A DNA stretch of 64,000 nucleotides from Rothia halotolerans (lineage in GTDB: Bacteria > Actinomycetota > Actinomycetes > Actinomycetales > Micrococcaceae): contig NZ_NOIU01000001.1 in the NCBI RefSeq assembly GCF_004136635.1, positions 620,001 to 684,000 on the forward strand, given 5' to 3'. The first letter of the stretch is position 1; each line of letters starts with the position of its first letter. The position numbers and the translations under genes are program-made. Shown piece after piece: positions 53,497 to 61,543 of the stretch. Below the pieces are notes generated by a model that was not told the DNA's origin, did not search any database, and worked only from the letters and a program-made list of their open reading frames with translations.

Positions 53497-54714
53497 CTAG
53501 GGTGCCTCGTCCAGCGCCTTGGCGCGCACCAGCTCCACCGCGCTGTGCACCGCGCCCACCCGGACGGCGTCGGCCCCCAGCTCGGAGACCACGACCTCGA
53601 GCCACGGCGCGTAGAGGTGCTCCGCGATCCGCTCCCGGGCCGCGCGCACGACGCCCTCGAGCGCCGGTGCGATGCCGCCCGAGACCACGATGCGGTCCAG
53701 GTCCAGCGGCCCGGCCAGGACCACGCAGACCCGCGCCAGGACGTCCGCCAGCCGCGCCACGACCCCGGCGGCGACGGCGTCGCCCCGATCGGCCGCCTCG
53801 AAGACCTCCTTCGCGCTGGGCCCTCCCGGGGGCCTCCGCTCGAGGGAGGTCCGCTCCCCCCGCTCGATCGCCTCGCAGGCCAGCTCGCGGGCGCGGGCGG
53901 CGAGGCCCCGGGCGGAGCCCACCCCCTCCACCATGTCCAGCAGCCCCATCTCGCCGGCTCCTCCGCGAGGCTGCCGCAGCGGCTCGCCGCGCAGCACCAG
54001 CCCCGCGCCGAAGCGCTCCCCGGACAGCAGCGCGGCGAAGGAGGCGTCCCGCGCGGCGGGGTAGCGGTGCAGCTCGGCCATCGCGGCCAGGTTCGCGTCG
54101 TTCTCGACGAGGCACTCCCAGCCGCGCTCGGCGGCGAGCGTGCGCAGCTCGGGGTTCATCAGCGCCCAGAACTCGTTCAGCCCGTCGGGCGAGCGGCCCT
54201 CGGCGTCGACCGGCGCCGGGACCCCGATCACCATGGCCCCGACCCGGGAGGAGGGGACCCCGGCGTCCTCCAGCGCGGCGTCGACGGCGGCGAGGATCTC
54301 GGACCGGCGCTCCTGCCCGCCCACCTCCTCGTGGCCGAACTCCCGCTCCACCCGGGCGAGCTCGCGCCCCCGCAGGTCGGCGACCCCGGCCGTGACGCGG
54401 TGCGGCCCCGAGTCGACGCCGACGACGAAGAGCGCCCCCTCCCGGAACGCGTACCTCAGGGCGGGCCGGCCCTTGGTGTAGGTCCCCGCCTCCCGGGCGT
54501 TCTCGAGCGCTTCCAGCCATCCCTGCTCGGCGAGGTTCCGGCACAGGGCCAGCACGGTGGAGCGGGTCAGGCCGGTCGCCGCCATCAGCTCCGTGGCCGT
54601 GGCGGGACGCCCGTGCCACATGTGGTCCAGCACCTTGCGGGCGTTCATCCTGCGCAGGTACTGGGGGGAGCTCTGGCCGCTCCGCGTGTGTTCTGCCTCC
54701 ATGGCGCTCCTCAT
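53497..54714 (-). CDS. ROK-family transcriptional repressor
   Basis: The 405-residue protein has an N-terminal winged helix (ATATELMAATGLTRSTVLALCRNL, about 38-62) and a sugar-kinase-like ROK domain beginning FVVGVDSGPHRVTAGVADLRG. The usual ROK zinc motif CxCGxxGC is missing; GGAGEMGLLDMVEG occupies that place. It is divergent from the alpha-glucoside transport operon and probably represses it in the absence of sugar. The start may instead be ATG 54702, which has AGGAG just upstream. Confidence 0.9.
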   Translation of the reverse strand: MRSAMEAEHTRSGQSSPQYLRRMNARKVLDHMWHGRPATATELMAATGLTRSTVLALCRNLAEQGWLEALENAREAGTYTKGRPALRYAFREGALFVVGVDSGPHRVTAGVADLRGRELARVEREFGHEEVGGQERRSEILAAVDAALEDAGVPSSRVGAMVIGVPAPVDAEGRSPDGLNEFWALMNPELRTLAAERGWECLVENDANLAAMAELHRYPAARDASFAALLSGERFGAGLVLRGEPLRQPRGGAGEMGLLDMVEGVGSARGLAARARELACEAIERGERTSLERRPPGGPSAKEVFEAADRGDAVAAGVVARLADVLARVCVVLAGPLDLDRIVVSGGIAPALEGVVRAARERIAEHLYAPWLEVVVSELGADAVRVGAVHSAVELVRAKALDEAP

Positions 54715-54736
54715 GACGTCACTTCTGGATCCATTA

Positions 54737-54765
54737 TTGCGCAGACTACATTTAGTGCTTATATT
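54737..54765 (+). promoter_or_regulatory. Promoter of the alpha-glucoside uptake operon
   Basis: TTGCGC (54737-54742) and TATATT (54760-54765) are 17 bases apart in an AT-rich island between the divergent ROK gene and the binding-protein gene. The spacer holds ACTA-CATT-TAGT (54746-54757), a small palindrome that could be part of the ROK operator. Confidence 0.6.
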
Positions 54766-54809
54766 TATTCCGTACAGAAATTGTGTCGCAGATCATAGGG
54801 AGGTCCCAC

Positions 54810-56102
54810 GTGGGCATCACGGATCGCCATCGGCCGCCGGGGCCCTCGCGCCGCTCAGTCCTGGGCGGCGCCGCCCTCGGAGCGCTCGCGCTCGGCCTCG
54901 CCGGGTGCGGGAGCGCCGGCCGGACCGAGCTCTCGCTCTACCAGTCCAAGCGGGAGGCCGTCGCCTACTTCCGCGAACTGATCAGCACGTTCAACGCCGA
55001 GCAGGACGGCCGCATCCGGGTGGTCCACGACACCGTGCCGGACAGCCTCGCCGCGAAGTTCGCCCGCAGCGACCCGCCCTCCCTCGGCCTGCTGAACTAC
55101 AACTACGAGATGGCCGCCTACCAGGAGCGCGGCGAGCTCTCCGACGTCTCCGACCTCCTCGCCGAGGCGGACATCCGGGCCGCCGTCATGGATCTCGTGG
55201 ACCAGTACCCCACGTACCCCGGCCGCACCAGCGTGATCCCCTACTCCATGATGGGCGCCGCGGTGCTGTACAACCGGGAGATCTTCGCCCGGCACGGGCT
55301 GGAGGTGCCCACCACCTACTCCGCGTTCATCGAGACCTGCGGCATCCTCCAGGAGGCGGGCGTCACCCCGATCTACATGACCCACGGAGATCCGTGGACC
55401 GCTTCCCAGGGGCTCCTGGACTACGCCATCGGCGGCTCGGTCGACGTCGCCGGCTTCTTCGAGGACCTCCGCGCCCAGGGCGCCGACGGCGGGCCCGACG
55501 CCGAGGTCTCCTTCTCCCACGCCTTCCGGGAGCCGCTGGAGAAAGCCCTGGAGATCAACGAGTTCCGCAACGCCGACGCCGCGAGCAGGAAGTACGGCAA
55601 CGGCAACGTCGCCTTCGCCAACGGCGAGGCGGCCATGTACTTCCAGGGGCCCTGGGCACTGACCGAGATCGACACCGCCAACCCGGACACCGACCTCGGC
55701 TTCTTCCCGCTGCCCATGACCGAGGACCCCGAGGACCGCAGGATCCGGGCCAACCTGGACCTGGCGCTCTGGATCCCGGAGGGCGTCCCGAACCCCGACG
55801 CCGCCCGCGAGCTGGTCCGCTACCTGATCGCCCCGGAGATCGCGGACGACTACAACGCGAAGAACCTGGGCTTCGGGGTCCGCGAGGGCTCCCCCGTCGC
55901 CTCCGACTCCCGGCTCCAGGACCTGCAGGGCTACGTCGACCGCGCGGCATACTACCAGGGCGTCTCGATCTCCATCCCGCGGACCATCCCCTACGAGAAC
56001 TACGCCCAGGGCATCGCCACCGGGCAGAGCCTCGAGGGCACGCTGCGCACCCTCGACGAGGACTGGGTGCGCCTGGCCCGGCGCCAGAAGCCCCGAGAAT
56101 AG
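54810..56102 (+). CDS. Sugar ABC transporter substrate-binding lipoprotein
   Basis: The 430-residue protein has a twin-arginine-like SRRSVLGG start, a hydrophobic segment and the lipobox GLAGC, then an extracellular family 1 binding-protein fold with YNREIFARHGLEVPTTYSAF and FANGEAAMYFQGPWALTEID. It captures a sugar outside the cell. The GTG at 54810 is preceded by GGGAGGT; an earlier GTG at 54783 lacks a ribosome site. Confidence 0.92.
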   Translation: MGITDRHRPPGPSRRSVLGGAALGALALGLAGCGSAGRTELSLYQSKREAVAYFRELISTFNAEQDGRIRVVHDTVPDSLAAKFARSDPPSLGLLNYNYEMAAYQERGELSDVSDLLAEADIRAAVMDLVDQYPTYPGRTSVIPYSMMGAAVLYNREIFARHGLEVPTTYSAFIETCGILQEAGVTPIYMTHGDPWTASQGLLDYAIGGSVDVAGFFEDLRAQGADGGPDAEVSFSHAFREPLEKALEINEFRNADAASRKYGNGNVAFANGEAAMYFQGPWALTEIDTANPDTDLGFFPLPMTEDPEDRRIRANLDLALWIPEGVPNPDAARELVRYLIAPEIADDYNAKNLGFGVREGSPVASDSRLQDLQGYVDRAAYYQGVSISIPRTIPYENYAQGIATGQSLEGTLRTLDEDWVRLARRQKPRE

Positions 56103-56187
56103 ACCCGCCCGCCGCCGACCCCGACACTCCTCCAGACCCGCCACGCGCCGTCGACGCCGACGACGCCCGAGGCAAGGACAAGCATCC

Positions 56188-57126
56188 ATGGCCACCGTCA
56201 CCGAACAGCTGGCGACCGCTCCCCCACCCGGCGAACGCCGGAGGCGAGCCCGCCCGAGGCCGGCGCGCCGGCGCCGCGTGGACCGCGTCCACTACCTCTT
56301 CCTCCTCCCCGTCCTGGTGCTCTTCACCCTCTGCATCACGCTGCCCGCCGTCATGGGGATCTTCTTCAGCTTCACCGACTCGGTGGGGTTCGGCGAGTTC
56401 AACTTCGTGGGCTTCACCAACTACGCCGTGATGTTCAGCGACCCGGCGATCCTCTCCTCCTACGGCTTCACCTTCCTCGTCGCCCTGACCACCGTCGTCC
56501 TGGTCAACATCATCGCTCTGACCCTGGCGCTCGGCCTGACCAGCAAGATCAAGGGCAAGACGGCGCTGCGCACCATCTTCGTGCTGCCGATGATGGTCTC
56601 CGGGATTATCATCGCCTTCGTCTTCCAGTTCATCTTCAACAACACCGTCCCCGCCGCGGCCGAAGCCCTGGGCGTCGGGCCCCTCCAGGAGTCGATCCTC
56701 TCCGATCCGAGCCTGGCATGGATCGCCATCGTCCTGGTCACGGCCTTCCAGTACACGCCGCAGGCGATACTCATCTACATCGCCGGACTGATGACCATCC
56801 CCAGGGACGTCTACGAGGCCTCGTCCATAGACGGCGCCACTCCGTGGCAGCAGTTCCGGAGCATCACCCTGCCGCTGGTCTCCGGGTACGTGCTGATCAA
56901 CGTCATCCTGGGGTTCAAGGACTTCCTGAGCACCTACGAGGTGGTCGTCGGCCTCACCGACGGCGGCCCGGGGACCTCCACCGTCTCCGTGACCATGTCG
57001 ATCTTCCGAGGCTTCCAGAAGGGCGACTACGCCTACCAGATGGCCAACTCGACCATCTTCTTCCTGATCACCCTGGTGATCGTCCTCATCCAGCTCCGCG
57101 TCACCCGAGGAAGGACCCAGTTCTGA
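56188..57126 (+). CDS. Sugar ABC transporter permease (MalF-like)
   Basis: The 312-residue, six-helix permease follows a basic, disordered N-terminus ([14 protein letters not shown]). The ATPase-contact EAA loop reads YEASSIDGATPWQQFRSITLP. It pairs with the next permease; the two genes overlap by one base (TGATG). No ATP-binding gene is in the operon, so a shared MsiK-type ATPase elsewhere is expected. Confidence 0.94.
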   Translation: MATVTEQLATAPPPGERRRRARPRPARRRRVDRVHYLFLLPVLVLFTLCITLPAVMGIFFSFTDSVGFGEFNFVGFTNYAVMFSDPAILSSYGFTFLVALTTVVLVNIIALTLALGLTSKIKGKTALRTIFVLPMMVSGIIIAFVFQFIFNNTVPAAAEALGVGPLQESILSDPSLAWIAIVLVTAFQYTPQAILIYIAGLMTIPRDVYEASSIDGATPWQQFRSITLPLVSGYVLINVILGFKDFLSTYEVVVGLTDGGPGTSTVSVTMSIFRGFQKGDYAYQMANSTIFFLITLVIVLIQLRVTRGRTQF

Positions 57127-58037
57127 TGGCCATGCAGACCACTCTCGACCCCGTGGAGCAGGACCCGACCGCCCCCGCCCCGTCCAGAAGCCAGACCCGG
57201 CCCACCCGGCGCCGGAGCTCCGGGACCAGGGTGTGGGTCACCACCGCCCTGATGATCGTCGCAGCCTGCTTCGTCCTGCTGCCCTTCTTCGTCGCCCTCT
57301 CCATGGCATTCAAGACGGGCCAGCAGGCGGTGCAGGCCGAGGCCTTCGCCCTCCCCTCCCCCTGGAGCATCGAGGGCTTCAGGGAGGCGTGGACGCTCAC
57401 CAACTTCCCCGTGGCCTTCAGCATCTCCCTGACGGTCACCGTGGTCAGCGTCCTCGGCACCGTGCTCCTCAGTGCGATGGCCTCCTACGCCATCTCCCGG
57501 AACTGGAACCGAAGGCTGTTCCGGTACTCCTTCCTCTACCTGATGACGGCGATGTTCCTACCCTTCCCGGTGCTCGCCCTCTCGCAGGTCAAGCTGACCG
57601 GCATGGTGGGGCTGGACAACCCGGCCGGGGTGATCCTGCTGCACATCATGTTCCAGATGTCCTTCAGCGTCATGCTGTTCACCGCGTTCCTGCGCTCGCT
57701 GCCCGGTGAGCTGGAGGAGAGCGCCTACATCGACGGCGCCTCCACCTGGACGACGTTCTGGAAGGTGGTCTTCCCCCTGATGATGCCCATGGCGGCGACC
57801 GTCGGCATCTTCGCCCTCCTCAAGGGCTGGAACGACTTCATGATGCCCTCGCTGATCATCGGCGACCCGGCCCTGCAGACCCTGCCGGTGATCCAGCAGA
57901 TCTTCCAGGACCAGTTCAGCAACAACTACCACGTCTCCTTCTCCTCCTACCTGCTGGCGATCGTCCCCGCGATCATCGCGTACGTGATCTCCCAGCGGTG
58001 GGTCATGTCGGGCCTGACCCAGGGCGCCGTGAAGTAG
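57126..58037 (+). CDS. Sugar ABC transporter permease (MalG-like)
   Basis: The 303-residue protein is the second inner-membrane subunit, with six helices and the EAA loop ESAYIDGASTWTTFWKVVFPLMMP. A polar, Thr/Arg-rich N-terminus precedes helix 1. Its ATG overlaps the previous stop. The GH13 glucosidase follows 59 bases later. Confidence 0.94.
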   Translation: MAMQTTLDPVEQDPTAPAPSRSQTRPTRRRSSGTRVWVTTALMIVAACFVLLPFFVALSMAFKTGQQAVQAEAFALPSPWSIEGFREAWTLTNFPVAFSISLTVTVVSVLGTVLLSAMASYAISRNWNRRLFRYSFLYLMTAMFLPFPVLALSQVKLTGMVGLDNPAGVILLHIMFQMSFSVMLFTAFLRSLPGELEESAYIDGASTWTTFWKVVFPLMMPMAATVGIFALLKGWNDFMMPSLIIGDPALQTLPVIQQIFQDQFSNNYHVSFSSYLLAIVPAIIAYVISQRWVMSGLTQGAVK

Positions 58038-58096
58038 CCTTCCCAGCCCGGCCCGCAGTTTTCCGCCAAGCCCCCCCCACGAACCGAAAGGACAGC

Positions 58097-59818
58097 ATGA
58101 CTGCCGAAGCAGCGCTCGCGACCTCCCCCCACCCCGCCGCCCGCCGGACGGACGCCGAATGGTGGCGCCAGGCGGCCGTCTACCAGATCTACCCCCGCTC
58201 CTTCGCCGACGCCGACGGCAACGGCATCGGCGACCTCAAGGGCGTCGCCGACCGGGTGCCCTACCTGCGGGAGCTCGGGATCGACGCCGTCTGGCTGAGC
58301 CCCTTCTACCCCTCGGCCCTGGCCGACGGCGGGTACGACGTCGACGACTACCGCGACGTCGACCCCAAGATCGGCACGCTGGCCGACTTCGACGCGATGG
58401 CCGAGGCCCTGCACGCCGCGGGGATCAAGCTGATCGTGGACATCGTCCCCAACCACACCTCGGACCGCCACGAGTGGTTCAAGGAGGCGCTGGCCTCGCC
58501 GAAGGGATCCCCGGAGCGGGACCGCTACATCTTCCGCGACGGCCTCGGACCCGACGGCGCCCAGCCGCCCTCGGACTGGACCTCCGGCTTCGGCGGCCCG
58601 GCCTGGGAGCCGGTCGGCGACGGCCAGTGGTACCACCACTTCTTCGCCCGCGAGCAGCCTGACCTGAACTGGCGCAACCCGGAGGTCCGCGAGGACTTCC
58701 TGAAGACGCTCCGGTTCTGGTCGGACCGCGGTGTGGACGGCTTCCGGGTCGACGTCGCCCACGGCCTGAGCAAGGACCTCCCGGAGGAGCTGCCCACCCA
58801 GGCGGAGCTGGACGCGATCCCCGTGGACGGCAACCACCCCGTGTGGGACCGCGACGACGTCCACGAGATCTACGCCGAGTGGCGCCAGGTCTTCGACGAG
58901 TACGACCCCCCGCGCATCGCCGTCGCCGAGGCCTGGGTGGCCTCGGACCGCCGGCCGGCCTACGCGAGCCCGAGGGGCCTGGGCCAGGCCTTCAACTTCG
59001 ACCTGCTCGGCGCGCGCTTCGACGCCGCGCAGTTCCGGGAGATCGTGGCCTTCAACCTCGAGCTGGCGGCGCGCTCGGGCTCCTCGAGCACCTGGGTGCT
59101 GTCCAACCACGACGTCGTCCGCCACGCCACCCGCTACGGCCTCCCCCCGGAGCCCGCCGAGCCCCGCGAGGACGGCAGCCTGCCGGCCGAGTCGGACGCG
59201 ACGCAGAAGACCGGCACGTCCTGGCTGCTCCACCGCGGCCGGGAGCCCGAGCTGAAGGCGGAGCGGGGGCTGCGCCGGGCCCGGGCGGCGACGCTGTTCG
59301 AGCTCGCCCTGCCCGGCAGCGCCTACATCTACCAGGGCGAGGAGCTGGGGCTGCACGAGGTCGCGGACATCGCGGACGAGGACCGGCAGGACCCGACGTT
59401 CTTCCGCAGCCCCGGGGTGAGCGTGGGACGGGACGGATGCCGCGTGCCGCTGCCGTGGAGCGCCGGGGGCGAGTCCCTCGGATTCGGCGGATCCGCGCAT
59501 ATTCCGCAGCCGGAATGGTTCGCGGAGCACTCGGTCGAGCGCGAGGACGGCGATCCGGACTCCACCCTGTCCCTCTACCGGCGCGCGCTGGCGCTGCGCG
59601 GCGAGCTGCGCACCGAGGAGCGGCTGGAGTGGCTCGAGACGGGGGATCCGCAGGTTCTGGCCTTCCGCCGGCCCAACGGGTGGGTCAACGTCACCAACTT
59701 CGGCGAGGGGCCGTTCCCGCTGCCCGAGCCGCTGCGCGGCGAGGTGCTGGTCGGCAGCGTCGCGCTCGAGGAGGAGGGGACGCTGCCCGGCGAGGCGAGC
59801 GTGTGGCTGAAGGCGTAG
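58097..59818 (+). CDS. GH13 alpha-glucosidase, probably oligo-1,6-glucosidase type
   Basis: The 573-residue cytosolic enzyme has the GH13 catalytic set: nucleophile Asp219 in GFRVDVAHG, acid Glu278 in VAEAWVASD and Asp339 in LSNHDVVRH. Region V reads QPDLNWRNPEV, the mark of the oligo-1,6-glucosidase subfamily. Val220 next to the nucleophile is associated with alpha-1,6 preference, so isomaltose-type or short alpha-glucosides are likely substrates. AAAGGACAGC precedes the ATG. It ends the uptake operon. Confidence 0.93.
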   Translation: MTAEAALATSPHPAARRTDAEWWRQAAVYQIYPRSFADADGNGIGDLKGVADRVPYLRELGIDAVWLSPFYPSALADGGYDVDDYRDVDPKIGTLADFDAMAEALHAAGIKLIVDIVPNHTSDRHEWFKEALASPKGSPERDRYIFRDGLGPDGAQPPSDWTSGFGGPAWEPVGDGQWYHHFFAREQPDLNWRNPEVREDFLKTLRFWSDRGVDGFRVDVAHGLSKDLPEELPTQAELDAIPVDGNHPVWDRDDVHEIYAEWRQVFDEYDPPRIAVAEAWVASDRRPAYASPRGLGQAFNFDLLGARFDAAQFREIVAFNLELAARSGSSSTWVLSNHDVVRHATRYGLPPEPAEPREDGSLPAESDATQKTGTSWLLHRGREPELKAERGLRRARAATLFELALPGSAYIYQGEELGLHEVADIADEDRQDPTFFRSPGVSVGRDGCRVPLPWSAGGESLGFGGSAHIPQPEWFAEHSVEREDGDPDSTLSLYRRALALRGELRTEERLEWLETGDPQVLAFRRPNGWVNVTNFGEGPFPLPEPLRGEVLVGSVALEEEGTLPGEASVWLKA

Positions 59819-59878
59819 CGAGGCGGCTCTTCCCCGGGCCCGGCGAGGCGCCGGTGCCCCGCTGAAGCCGTGCGGTTC

Positions 59879-60060
59879 CACCCGCGCGACCTCAGCGGGC
59901 GCCGGCCCCGCGCGGCCTCGGCTGGGGACCGGCTCCCGCGCAGCCTCAGCTGGGGCCGGCTCCCGCACGCTCGCACGGGCATCGGCCCCCGCGCAAGCGC
60001 CAGCGGAACGGCGGCCCCACGCAGACACCAGCGAGAACAGGCACCAGCGGGCCGGCGGCT
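59879..60060. repeat. Degenerate GC-rich repeats of about 27 bases
   Basis: Five to six imperfect units follow each other, sharing CCCGCGC and AGCTGGGGCCGG-like parts; the best pair is 59906-59932 and 59933-59959. They fill most of the gap 59819-60068 between the glucosidase and the GNAT gene. No terminator stem was resolved and no coding signal is convincing. Confidence 0.5.
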
Positions 60061-60068
60061 CCCGGGTC

Positions 60069-60620
60069 CTACAGTTCGACCCGGTACTCCAGCACGCTGC
60101 GCCCAGGATGCCCGGGGTCGGCGCCCGCCGTCAGCTCATGCCCGGAGACCTCGTGCCGGGACCCGAAGGTCATCCCCAGCCGGCCCGCGAGCCGGATCGA
60201 GGGGGCGTTGGCGACGTCGATCATCGCCACCGCCTCCCGATGCCCGGCCCCCCGGACCCGCTCCAGCGCCTCCAGACCGGCCACGGTGGCGATGCCCCTC
60301 CCCCAGAAGGCCCGGCCCAGGCGCCAACCGATCTCCAGCCGCCCCTGCGGGCCCCACGGGTGGAGCCATCGCTGGGCGCCGACGAAGCCCGCCGGGACGC
60401 CGTCGTGCTCCACCACGTAGAGGCACACGCCCTCGGCGTCGAAGACCTCCCGCTGACCCTCGACGAAGCCGCGATAATAGTCAAGGTTCCGCTCCGTCCC
60501 ATCGCCGACGTAGCGCATCACCGCGGTGTCGTCGAAGAGCGCGTGGAGCGGCTCCGCGTCCCGCGGCTCGGGAACCCGCAGGACGACGCCGGGCGCGCTC
60601 ATTCGCTTCTCCGCCATCAT
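60069..60620 (-). CDS. GNAT-family N-acetyltransferase (RimJ/RimL-like)
   Basis: The 183-residue protein has the GNAT acetyl-CoA fold: RVPEPRDAEPLHALFDD start, IGWRLGRAFWGRGIATVAGLEALERV (motif A) and VANAPSIRLAGRLGMTF (motif B). The acceptor is unknown. ATG 60620 is chosen; 60617 and an ATG a few codons later are possible. It starts 13 bases after the stop of the Abi-like gene, so the two may be co-transcribed, although GC content differs. Confidence 0.88.
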   Translation of the reverse strand: MMAEKRMSAPGVVLRVPEPRDAEPLHALFDDTAVMRYVGDGTERNLDYYRGFVEGQREVFDAEGVCLYVVEHDGVPAGFVGAQRWLHPWGPQGRLEIGWRLGRAFWGRGIATVAGLEALERVRGAGHREAVAMIDVANAPSIRLAGRLGMTFGSRHEVSGHELTAGADPGHPGRSVLEYRVEL

Positions 60621-60633
60621 CCCTCCCTTCCGA

Positions 60634-61245
60634 TCACGGAAACGGTCGAAGGGACGCCACCGACTGAACGCGCTGGGAATCACGCAACCAGTCATGCACA
60701 TCGGGATTGATGCTGTTGACGAGCTGCAGGGCATCTCGAAGACGCGCGCTGACATCCACTTCCAGGAGATTCTCCATGTGCGAGACCCTGTTCCGTAGAG
60801 CATGGAGCCGCCGCATCCGGTCACCGGTTGCGTGCCCGTGCGGGTCATTGCGCAGATATGGGAAGGCGCCCTTCAGCGCATCTTCCCATAGCCTCCTCGT
60901 GATAGCAGGATCGCCGCCCCCACGTTTCCGGGGGAGCAAGGTAGCCCATAGACCGAATGTCGTGTTAGCCAGCAGATCGTCGTGAGAGATCGGCTCGTTC
61001 TTCCGCGGATGATTCGGGGACCGCCGCTTCCGAGCCCGGTGAGCCTGGTTGCCGATCTCGCGGATGCGGTGCGCATCGATGATAGAGCTCAATGGCTCCG
61101 CTGGGGAGCGCAGCCATTCCTCCACATCCGACTCCGTTCTGTTCCACCTGCGCAAGGCTGGGTCCACGGCATTCCTGAACACCACTTCGACGAAGCTCAA
61201 CACCTCGTGGAACGAGGAGGAAAGATGTGTGTTCCATTGATACAT
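60634..61245 (-). CDS. Abi-like HEPN-domain protein, 5' end probably damaged
   Basis: The 203-residue reading matches the Abi_2-type family: MYQWNTHLSSSFHEVLSFVEVVFRNAVD, NTTFGLWATLLPRK and the HEPN nuclease motif RNRVSH (Arg151 to His156). Such proteins are RNases linked to phage abortive infection. The same frame extends upstream to 61379 with family-like sequence (FTRRAPGPYLARVGSSSLHEVI) but has no ATG, GTG or TTG before 61245. An ATG at 61346 lies in another frame, so a start loss or frameshift is likely. GC content is clearly lower than its neighbours, suggesting transfer. Confidence 0.75.
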   Translation of the reverse strand: MYQWNTHLSSSFHEVLSFVEVVFRNAVDPALRRWNRTESDVEEWLRSPAEPLSSIIDAHRIREIGNQAHRARKRRSPNHPRKNEPISHDDLLANTTFGLWATLLPRKRGGGDPAITRRLWEDALKGAFPYLRNDPHGHATGDRMRRLHALRNRVSHMENLLEVDVSARLRDALQLVNSINPDVHDWLRDSQRVQSVASLRPFP

Positions 61246-61438
61246 CGCGATGACTTCGTGCAGAGAAGAAGAGCCGACCCTCGCCAGATAAGGCCCAGGC
61301 GCACGTCGTGTAAATATGTTCGTAGATGGTGCAGCTCTCGCGTCATGACGCCTCGCCCCCTGCCTGCACGCGCCCTTGACCTTTTACACTGCATAGCCTA
61401 CTGTTCCTTGGATACGGGTGAGGAACCCGCTGATCCAT

Positions 61439-61473
61439 GAAACCCCCGAGGGCCTGAGGCTCGAGGGGGTTTC
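61439..61473 (-). terminator. Terminator downstream of the GH15 gene
   Basis: GAAACCCCC (61439-61447) pairs with GGGGGTTTC (61465-61473), with an inner GAG/CTC stem. It lies about 70 bases past the GH15 stop on the minus strand and upstream of the Abi-like gene. GGATAC (61410-61415) and a GTATCC around 61476-61481 add a wider inverted repeat. The stretch 61246-61543 otherwise holds only the unstarted 5' part of the Abi-like frame. Confidence 0.6.
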
Positions 61474-61543
61474 TCGTATCCACGGACCTCTCCGCGGACC
61501 CGCGGGCCGAGCCCCCTCCGCCCGGAGCGGACCGGCGTCGTTC

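Noticed and set aside
51413-54619. A 1068-codon minus-strand frame opposite the VWA gene
   Set aside because: Its composition is that of an antisense shadow, it has no domain, and the plus-strand gene has clear MIDAS and partner context.
60965-61245. Type II toxin-antitoxin pair formed by the Abi-like gene and the GNAT gene
   Set aside because: GNAT toxins of that kind pair with a DUF1778 antitoxin, which is absent. The GNAT looks like an ordinary RimJ/RimL-type enzyme and has a GC content closer to the host.
61197-61394. A 65-codon minus-strand frame as a separate small gene
   Set aside because: It overlaps the 5' part of the Abi-like gene in another frame and has no ribosome site. It is better seen as evidence of a frameshift.
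61409-61435. tRNA-like 3' end or attachment site near the Abi-like gene
   Set aside because: A CGGGT/ACCCG hairpin resembles a T-arm, but the loop has the wrong length and no acceptor, D or anticodon arm is present.
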